From NCBI GenBank assembly GCA_903901395.1, contig CAIUQW010000325.1, positions 1 to 5,131 of the forward strand: a stretch of DNA of 5,131 bases, read 5' to 3'. This document shows positions 1-5,131 of the stretch, piece after piece; positions within the stretch are counted from its first letter, which is position 1; the number at the start of each line of letters is the position of its first letter. Origin of the DNA: an uncultured Chlorobiales bacterium. Lineage in GTDB: Bacteria; Bacteroidota; Chlorobiia; Chlorobiales; Chlorobiaceae. The notes under the pieces are model-generated. The model saw only the letters and a program-made list of their open reading frames with translations. It was not told the DNA's origin and did not search any database. Both the position numbers and the translations under genes were made by a program.

Positions 1-60
1 CACAAGGCAAACGGCGTCCCGGCTAACAGACAGGCAAAACCAGCGGCGAGAGTTTCATGA
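1..60 (+). CDS. Possible 3' end of an upstream gene, overlapping crtB by ATGA
   Basis: The frame starting at base 1 is open from the window edge to a TGA at 58-60, which would overlap the crtB start codon in a 4-base ATGA, a common arrangement for translationally coupled genes. The readable tail is only 19 codons, ending PAARVS. A second frame is also open from base 3 and stops at TAA 24-26 (ending KRRPG), so the upstream gene, if there is one, could end there instead. The stretch is too short to identify a product or to be sure it is coding. Confidence 0.3.
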   Translation, partial: HKANGVPANRQAKPAARVS

Positions 61-989
61 ACTACAGCTACAACGGACAGACAGTGCATCACGATGCAGG
101 CCAAAAACTGCCGCTTCCGAACGCTTACGAATACTGCCGCCAGATCGCCCGGCACCACGCCAAGACCTTCTACCTCGCCACCAAGTTCCTGCCCAAACGC
201 CAGCAGAATCCAATCTTCGCCATGTACGCGCTCTTGCGTACGGTGGATGATCTGGTCGATCTGGCGCAGGACAAGCTCAGCAACGGCCAGCTGACGCGGC
301 AGGAGATCAACGAATCGATTGCCGACTGGAAGGTGCGCCTCCGCGCCTGCTACGACGGCAAGTCGAGCAACGACCCGATCCTCATGGCTTGGCAGGATAC
401 GCTGCGCCACTACTCGATTCCCATCGATCTGCCGCTCGACCTGATCGATGGCGTGGCGATGGATATCGATTTCAAGACCTTCGAGACCTTCGACGAACTC
501 TACGTTTACTGCTACAAGGTGGCCTCGGTGGTTGGGCTGATGACGGTCGAAATCTTCGGCTACAGCGACAAGAAAGCGCTCCAGCACGCCATCGACCTCG
601 GCATTGCCATGCAGCTCACCAACATCCTGCGCGACATCGGCGAGGATATCGACCGCAACCGCATCTACTTGCCGCTCGAAGACTTGCGGCGCTTCGACTA
701 CAGCCGCGAGGAGTTCATAAGCCGCACGATGAACAGTAAATTCGTCGAGCTGATGAAGTTTCAGATCGAGCGGGCACGCAAATACTACGCATCGGCGGAC
801 CTCGGCATTCCGATGCTCGAACGCAACAGCCGCCTCGCCGTCGGCATCAGCAGCCGCAACTACAGCGACATTCTCAAAGCCATCGAGGAGAACGGCTACG
901 ACGTTTTTACGCGCCGGGCCTACCGCTCGCTCTACCAGAAACTGAGCACCCTGCCGTCGATCTGGCTCAAAACCATGATCCCGGTCTGA
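57..989 (+). CDS. crtB: Phytoene synthase (squalene/phytoene synthase family)
   Basis: Encodes a 310-residue trans-isoprenyl diphosphate synthase that should join two geranylgeranyl diphosphates head to head, via prephytoene diphosphate, to give phytoene, the first committed carotenoid intermediate (leading to chlorobactene-type pigments in green sulfur bacteria). Both Mg-diphosphate-binding Asp motifs are present: DDLVD at residues 64-68 within YALLRTVDDLVD, and DIGED at 193-197 within QLTNILRDIGEDIDRNRIYLP. The substrate-entry segment HAKTFYLATKFLP lies at 34-46. Length is normal for CrtB. The start ATG at 57 is supported by GAGAG at 48-52 (weak, close) and by an in-frame stop at 24-26 that excludes a longer protein. 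No signal peptide is seen; the enzyme is probably cytosolic or membrane-peripheral. It may be cotranscribed with lysS 48 bp downstream, as no terminator separates them. HpnC/HpnD-type or squalene synthases share these motifs, so substrate assignment is family-level inference. Confidence 0.9.
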   Translation: MNYSYNGQTVHHDAGQKLPLPNAYEYCRQIARHHAKTFYLATKFLPKRQQNPIFAMYALLRTVDDLVDLAQDKLSNGQLTRQEINESIADWKVRLRACYDGKSSNDPILMAWQDTLRHYSIPIDLPLDLIDGVAMDIDFKTFETFDELYVYCYKVASVVGLMTVEIFGYSDKKALQHAIDLGIAMQLTNILRDIGEDIDRNRIYLPLEDLRRFDYSREEFISRTMNSKFVELMKFQIERARKYYASADLGIPMLERNSRLAVGISSRNYSDILKAIEENGYDVFTRRAYRSLYQKLSTLPSIWLKTMIPV

Positions 990-1037
990 GCCGCCCTCAC
1001 ATAACCCGTTATTTTTTTATCACTTCAGAGAACCAGC

Positions 1038-2570
<1,533 letters not shown>

Positions 2571-2595
2571 GGCGCGGATTGACGAATTGCAATGC

Positions 2596-2634
2596 AAAAG
2601 CCCCGGCGCTGATGAAGTGCCGGGGCTTTTTTTT
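2596..2634 (+). terminator. Rho-independent terminator of crtB-lysS
   Basis: A perfect 12-bp stem, AAAAGCCCCGGC (2596-2607) with GCCGGGGCTTTT (2619-2630), can extend by three more pairs (one G-U) to leave a 5-nt loop. It is followed by an unbroken T tract through 2634. It begins 25 bp after the lysS stop. The A run on the 5' side means it could also act weakly on reverse-strand transcripts, but no reverse gene reads into it here. Confidence 0.93.
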
Positions 2635-2721
2635 GTTGGAGAGGAATCTTAAGAAATGAAACCTTTGTTGATGGATGCCGAAAAAAGTCATTTATCAACC
2701 AGCATCTCAGAACTCAGCCTC

Positions 2722-2849
2722 TTTGTCATTCTGAACGAAGTGAAGAATCCAGTTTCTGGAAATCACCATTAAGTGGATAATTTATTAGACGTTACGAGAA
2801 ATTTCTGGATTCTTCGCCCGACTTCGTCAGACTCAGAATGACAGACAAA
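2722..2849. repeat. Imperfect inverted-repeat element of the GTCATTCTGA...GAAGAATCC type
   Basis: The left arm (2725-2752) reads GTCATTCTGA / ACGAAGT / GAAGAATCCAG. The reverse complement of the right arm (2805-2842) carries the same three blocks in the same order, with exactly two 5-nt insertions between them (GTCTG and CGGGC). Outer TTTGTC (2722-2727) and GACAAA (2844-2849) extend the symmetry. The core resembles a dispersed repeat that I associate with Chlorobi, Bacteroidetes and other bacterial genomes. About 52 bp of unrelated sequence lies between the arms, and an 8-bp direct repeat TTTCTGGA occurs at 2753-2760 and 2802-2809. No coding capacity is visible. It may be a non-autonomous mobile repeat (MITE- or REP-like) or two oppositely oriented single copies. 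Confidence 0.75.
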
Positions 2850-2910
2850 AGTTAGCAATAATCAATTGTTTGGTTCTTTTTGAGACAGCCTCTGTACGAA
2901 ATTCTTGAAC

Positions 2911-2938
2911 TTGCAATCAGCCATGCATCCCCTTAAAT
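2911..2938 (+). promoter_or_regulatory. Possible sigma70-type promoter for the antitoxin gene, perhaps leaderless
   Basis: TTGCAA (2911-2916) and TTAAAT (2933-2938) match the -35 and -10 consensus at four of six positions each, with a 16-bp spacer. Transcription would then begin at or within a few bases of the ATG at 2948. This fits the absence of any Shine-Dalgarno sequence there (the bases before the ATG are TTGACACCCG). Such matches arise easily by chance in AT-rich DNA. Confidence 0.25.
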
Positions 2939-2947
2939 TGACACCCG

Positions 2948-3238
2948 ATGAAAACGCAGAAAAAAACAATCCCTGAATTCAAGAGTGAACAGGAAGAACG
3001 CGAATTCTGGGCCACAAATGACACATCGGAATTCATTGATTGGGAAAACACTCAAAGAGCCATTTTTCCAGACCTGAAACCGACAATGAAAACCATTTCA
3101 TTGCGTCTCCCGGAAACGATGCTCAACCGCCTCAAAGTACTGGCAAACGAACGCGATGTTCCCTACCAGTCATTGATGAAAATGTTTCTCAAGGAACGAA
3201 TTGATCGTGAATATGAGCCGAAACAGGGTAAGATGTGA
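2948..3238 (+). CDS. CopG-family (ribbon-helix-helix) antitoxin, apparently without its toxin
   Basis: Encodes 96 residues resembling the CopG antitoxin family associated with BrnT-like toxins (COG5304 type). The N-terminal half has the family pattern IPEFKSEQEEREFWATND (residues 8-25) and SEFIDW (27-32). The C-terminal half is a ribbon-helix-helix DNA-binding fold: the beta strand TISLRLPE (about 48-55) is followed by two helices, MLNRLKVLANERD and PYQSLMKMFLKERI. In family members this domain represses its own operon, while the N-terminal part binds and neutralises an RNase-like toxin. The toxin gene normally lies immediately upstream, but that space holds only a repeat and non-coding DNA, and nothing downstream fits. 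The gene therefore looks like an orphan antitoxin. The start ATG at 2948 lacks a ribosome-binding site; an internal ATG opening MKTISLRLPE would give a bare RHH domain. Base composition is lower in GC than crtB and lysS, and the gene lies between two copies of the lysS tail, suggesting acquisition by transfer. The family call is by motif recognition only. Confidence 0.8.
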   Translation: MKTQKKTIPEFKSEQEEREFWATNDTSEFIDWENTQRAIFPDLKPTMKTISLRLPETMLNRLKVLANERDVPYQSLMKMFLKERIDREYEPKQGKM

Positions 3239-3286
3239 TACAGCATAACGTTAAAAAGCATAAAAAAGATGAATTTCGAAGGACTT

Positions 3287-3310
3287 TCACTAAGTCATGC
3301 CGCTTAGTGA
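3287..3310. repeat. Perfect 8-bp inverted repeat at the lysS-tail junction
   Basis: TCACTAAG (3287-3294) and CTTAGTGA (3303-3310) are perfect reverse complements around an 8-nt loop, TCATGCCG, extendable by two T-G pairs. No T tract follows on either strand, so it is a poor intrinsic terminator. It straddles the point where homology to lysS begins (ATG at 3297), which could suit a recombination or DNA-binding site, although a hairpin of this size can also occur by chance. Confidence 0.5.
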
Positions 3311-3371
3311 GGAAAACTCCATCCGTGACTTCATCTTCTTCCCGCACATGAAGCCGAAATGAGGCGAGAAT
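3297..3371 (+). pseudogene. Diverged duplicate of the lysS 3' end
   Basis: This stretch aligns without gaps to 2505-2579 at a constant offset of 792 bp. Read in the lysS frame it gives 21 residues ending [14 protein letters not shown] and a stop, against [14 protein letters not shown] in lysS; 15 of the 21 residues are identical. The longest exact nucleotide match is 21 bp, at 3336-3356 against 2544-2564. Similarity continues several bases past the stop (TGAGGCG, then scattered matches). Homology is weak over the first five codons and absent upstream: the class II motif 3 (GLGIGIDR) that precedes this segment in lysS is missing. It cannot encode a functional synthetase. The copies differ by silent and replacement changes, so this is not a very recent duplication. 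It may be a displaced gene tail left by an insertion at lysS, or the last piece of a second lysS. Confidence 0.85.
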
Positions 3372-3424
3372 TCGGCGGACTGAAGTGCAGTGATGTTGCG
3401 AAAAAAAATATTATCATACATTCT

Positions 3425-4225
3425 TTATTCAGACAGTTTTGGAAGAAACGAAATATCCATATAGTATTTTTTTGGATTTCCTTGTTCTATAAACACTTTG
3501 ATCAATGTATTGCCGATATATTTTGTCGGATCAAACCAGAGATTATCACTTGTAAATATATGAATACTTGACGTGGTCGGATCCTGCCACTGGGTATGAA
3601 TTCTGAAAGGATGTCTATCGTTGACACCGTAGTTATTATTGAGTTCAACGCTCATCAGATCAGTTTCAATAGCTCTGCCATTTTTTCTCAAGTATTCTCT
3701 CTCACGCAACTTCAACCTGCTCTTATAGATAATAGTTGCACCAAAGGCGATCATCCCGACACCCGTAAAAAACAAACCTATAATGATGAATCTTTCAATC
3801 TTTATATCTGATTTAATTTTGGCGGCATATGGCTCTGACTCAAGATAGAGAATTTCCACTTTTTGGTCTTTGGCGTACATTGGTGGATTGGCTCCTGAGG
3901 CAGAAACAAATTCGATAACGTGTCCATTTTTATCGGTAAATTGAACAACAGGGTGATATGTCAATGATGTATCACCATCAGAATCCGTAGAGCGATGCAG
4001 GGTAAGCCTCACAACAACGCCCTTCGCGGAAACTGCTTTTGCGAGAAAAGAGAGCGCATCTTTGTATAAAATCCACGAGAGCGTTACCGTCCCGAAACCC
4101 ATAAATATAAGTACAATGATAAGATATTTAATCGTAACATCAGCCTTCGTTTTATTCTGATTTAGAAACGATATAGCTGAATTTGAAATAAAACCATTCG
4201 GGGCATTGCTGGTATTCTTTTTCAT
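3425..4225 (-). CDS. DUF3592-type two-helix membrane protein
   Basis: Encodes 266 residues from the ATG at 4225, which is chosen because GGAGGT (4229-4234) lies just upstream on the reverse strand. An in-frame TTG at 4285 would add 20 residues but has no ribosome-binding site. Hydrophobic helices are at about residues 34-56 (YLIIVLIFMGFGTVTLSWIL) and 146-167 (FIIIGLFFTGVGMIAFGATI). The segment between them has the DUF3592 pattern: a variable beta-rich start, YHPVVQFTDKNGHVIEF (90-106), SGANPPMYAKDQKVEILYL (110-128) and EPYAAKI. The C-terminal soluble domain (about 180-266) looks like a second, related unit: GRAIETDLMSVE, HPFRIHTQWQDP, SDNLWFDP and KKYYMDISFLP. The family has no established biochemical function that I know of; an envelope role is only an inference from the helices. 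The gene is clearly more AT-rich than its neighbours and stands alone, which suggests horizontal acquisition. No GC-rich terminator is visible downstream. Confidence 0.8.
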   Translation of the reverse strand: MKKNTSNAPNGFISNSAISFLNQNKTKADVTIKYLIIVLIFMGFGTVTLSWILYKDALSFLAKAVSAKGVVVRLTLHRSTDSDGDTSLTYHPVVQFTDKNGHVIEFVSASGANPPMYAKDQKVEILYLESEPYAAKIKSDIKIERFIIIGLFFTGVGMIAFGATIIYKSRLKLREREYLRKNGRAIETDLMSVELNNNYGVNDRHPFRIHTQWQDPTTSSIHIFTSDNLWFDPTKYIGNTLIKVFIEQGNPKKYYMDISFLPKLSE

Positions 4226-4228
4226 GGA

Positions 4229-4234
4229 ACCTCC
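4229..4234 (-). promoter_or_regulatory. Shine-Dalgarno site that fixes the DUF3592 gene start
   Basis: On the reverse strand GGAGGT lies three bases from the ATG at 4223-4225 (four bases counted from GGAGG). It is the only strong ribosome-binding site in the window, and it favours this ATG over the in-frame TTG at 4285. The spacing is somewhat shorter than usual. Confidence 0.65.
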
Positions 4235-4246
4235 ATGTTCATTATT

Positions 4247-4253
4247 ATTTATA
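4247..4253 (-). promoter_or_regulatory. Possible -10 element of the DUF3592 gene
   Basis: On the reverse strand TATAAAT lies 21 bases upstream of the ATG at 4225, a plausible -10 box giving a short leader that includes the Shine-Dalgarno site. There is no good -35 match at 16-18 bp; TTGCAA lies about 26 bp upstream, which is too far. The region is AT-rich, so the match may be fortuitous. Confidence 0.25.
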
Positions 4254-4285
4254 AGCCATTCTGAAGAAAATCTTTTTTCTTGCAA

Positions 4286-4722
4286 GTTGTATTTCGACCA
4301 TCAGAATGTTATCGATGGGACTGAGGCCAAAAACTTTCATCTCTAACTCTTTAGTAATCATAACGCAACGTTGTTCCATTCTCACAAAAAAACTCATCAC
4401 TGATTACAAAGCTAAAAGTAACAAAAAATCAAGAGACACAACCAAGCCCGGACGCACAAAGCACACATAATCCCTGGATGAGGCTATGTTCGCTTGAGAT
4501 TTAAAAAATCACTGAAATTACGAGCGAGTCCAGATCAAGCCGCCGAAGGGTCCAGTCTTAAGCGTGGCGTGGAATTTGTCGCCGTTAATCGTATTCAGTG
4601 AAATTACCAGCCGCCTGATTTGCAGCTCGACCAGGCTTTTTTATAGGCTTTTCTCTTCATGAATCGCTTCAGGCACACTCAAAGCACAAAATCAAATCCG
4701 AAACCGAAATTGTCCCACAATA
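4286..4722. other. Intergenic region between the DUF3592 gene and the phosphatase gene
   Basis: Both flanking genes are on the reverse strand. I see no convincing complete gene, RNA gene or strong hairpin terminator in this ~440 bp. The part to about 4517 is AT-rich and featureless apart from a short palindrome, GATTTAAAAAATC, near 4498-4510. From about 4518 to 4637 the composition becomes more GC-rich and one reverse frame stays open, described separately as a possible gene remnant. An AGGCTTTT direct repeat occurs at about 4632-4655. Confidence 0.6.
4518..4637 (-). pseudogene. Possible remnant of a gene C-terminus, unidentified
   Basis: On the reverse strand a frame of 39 codons lies between two stops (TAA at 4635-4637 and TAA at 4518-4520). 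It has no ATG and no ribosome-binding site. The conceptual peptide includes LVELQIRRLVISLNTINGD and ends KTGPFGGLIWTRS. It has an alternating, protein-like residue pattern and more GC than the flanks. I do not recognise a family. It could be the eroded end of an older gene between the DUF3592 gene and the phosphatase gene, or simply a chance open frame. Confidence 0.25.
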
Positions 4723-5131
4723 TCACGCCGTGAGCAGTAGGATGATCTCTTCTGGCGTCGAGACGAGCCTTGCTGCGCCGGTGGCGATGAGTTCTTCGCC
4801 GGGGCGGTAGCCCCAGGTTACACCGAGGGGGTACATTCCGGCGGCGTTGGCGGTTTTCATGTCCACACCGCTGTCGCCGACGTAGAGAATCGAGGCTGGC
4901 TCGACGCCGAGTTCCTGCGCCACGAGCAGCGCTCCGGTCGGGTCGGGTTTGGCTGCGATGCCTTCGCGGAAGCCCATGATGACGTCGAATTTCCACGGCG
5001 CGAGCAGCTCTTCGGCGCACTGGCGGGTGAAGCGGTCTGGCTTGTTGGAGAGGATCGCCTTTTTCAGCCCCAGCCGGTCGATGGCGTCGAGCAGCCCGGC
5101 GATGCCGTCGTAGGGGCGCGAGCTGTCGTTC
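4723..5131 (-). CDS. HAD-superfamily hydrolase, phosphoglycolate phosphatase-like (partial, N-terminus outside window)
   Basis: The reverse-strand frame runs from the window edge to a TGA at 4723-4725 and gives the last 135 residues. It shows HAD motif II as ILSNKP (residues 26-31 of the visible part, Ser28), motif III Lys in AAKPDP (Lys61) and motif IV as VGDSGVDMKTA (84-94, with Asp86 and Asp90 as Mg ligands). The tail has the Gph-like pattern AGMYPLGVTWGYRPGEEL. The nucleophile motif DxDGT and the cap domain lie beyond the edge, so activity cannot be confirmed. Gph-type members dephosphorylate 2-phosphoglycolate in the cytosol, but related subfamilies (PpaX, MupP, beta-phosphoglucomutase-like) share these motifs. 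An internal ATG at 4977 is not the start, because conserved motif II lies upstream of it. The gene is GC-rich like crtB and lysS, marking the return to core chromosome. No clear terminator follows. Confidence 0.85.
   Translation of the reverse strand, partial: NDSSRPYDGIAGLLDAIDRLGLKKAILSNKPDRFTRQCAEELLAPWKFDVIMGFREGIAAKPDPTGALLVAQELGVEPASILYVGDSGVDMKTANAAGMYPLGVTWGYRPGEELIATGAARLVSTPEEIILLLTA

Larger units (their letters stand above)
2635..2947. other. Intergenic region between the lysS terminator and the antitoxin gene
   Basis: No credible gene is seen on either strand in this ~310-bp stretch. It holds the inverted-repeat element at 2722-2849 and a possible weak promoter just before the antitoxin gene. 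The sequence is noticeably more AT-rich than crtB and lysS. I looked for a BrnT-like toxin frame here, where the partner of this antitoxin family normally sits, and found none. Confidence 0.7.

Noticed and set aside
94..739. Two forward open frames inside crtB
   Set aside because: Frame-shifted shadows of crtB with Arg/Pro/Ser-rich composition and no motifs.
990..1037. Possible separate lysS promoter in the crtB-lysS gap
   Set aside because: There is an AT-rich stretch (ATTTTTTTAT) but no -35/-10 pair with sensible spacing, so cotranscription with crtB cannot be excluded or replaced.
2664..2696. Short GTTGAT...ATCAAC inverted repeat after the terminator
   Set aside because: Only about 6 bp with a long loop and no T tract; within chance expectation for AT-rich DNA.
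3359..3571. 70-residue forward open frame starting at the stop of the lysS tail copy
   Set aside because: Antisense to the DUF3592 gene, with no ribosome-binding site or recognisable domain. The reverse gene has a strong start site and family motifs.
3596..3811. 71-residue forward open frame
   Set aside because: Lies wholly antisense within the DUF3592 gene; no supporting signals.
4679..5020. 113-residue reverse open frame rich in Arg
   Set aside because: Out-of-frame shadow of the phosphatase gene, whose own frame contains HAD motifs II, III and IV.

Overview
The window looks like chromosome from a green sulfur bacterium (Chlorobiaceae, probably Chlorobaculum/Chlorobium). This rests on a carotenoid phytoene synthase next to a bacterial class II lysyl-tRNA synthetase, GC-rich housekeeping genes with weak Shine-Dalgarno sites, and a dispersed GTCATTCTGA...GAAGAATCC repeat. 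The taxon is an inference from gene content and style, not from a search.

Layout. Bases 1-60 may hold the tail of an upstream gene. Two GC-rich forward genes follow: crtB (57-989) and lysS (1038-2570), 48 bp apart and closed by a strong intrinsic terminator (2596-2634). From about 2635 to 4720 the sequence changes character and reads as an accessory insertion. It holds an imperfect inverted-repeat element (2722-2849), a CopG/ribbon-helix-helix antitoxin gene with no visible toxin partner (2948-3238), a second, diverged copy of the last 21 codons of lysS (3297-3362), and an AT-rich reverse-strand gene for a two-helix DUF3592-type membrane protein (3425-4225). About 500 bp of mostly non-coding DNA follows, with a possible gene remnant at 4518-4637. 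GC-rich sequence resumes with the C-terminal two thirds of a reverse-strand HAD-family phosphatase resembling phosphoglycolate phosphatase (4723 to the window edge).

The most notable observation is the lysS tail duplication. Bases 2505-2579 and 3297-3371 align without gaps at a constant 792-bp offset, stop codon to stop codon and slightly beyond. They enclose the lysS terminator, the inverted-repeat element and the antitoxin gene. This is the arrangement expected if a small element, or a larger one since decayed, entered at the 3' end of lysS and left an intact gene on one side and a displaced tail on the other. Decay of a second lysS copy is the main alternative.

Functionally, crtB feeds carotenoid synthesis (photosynthetic pigment), lysS charges tRNA-Lys, and the phosphatase probably removes 2-phosphoglycolate. 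There is no evident functional link between these and the accessory genes in the middle.
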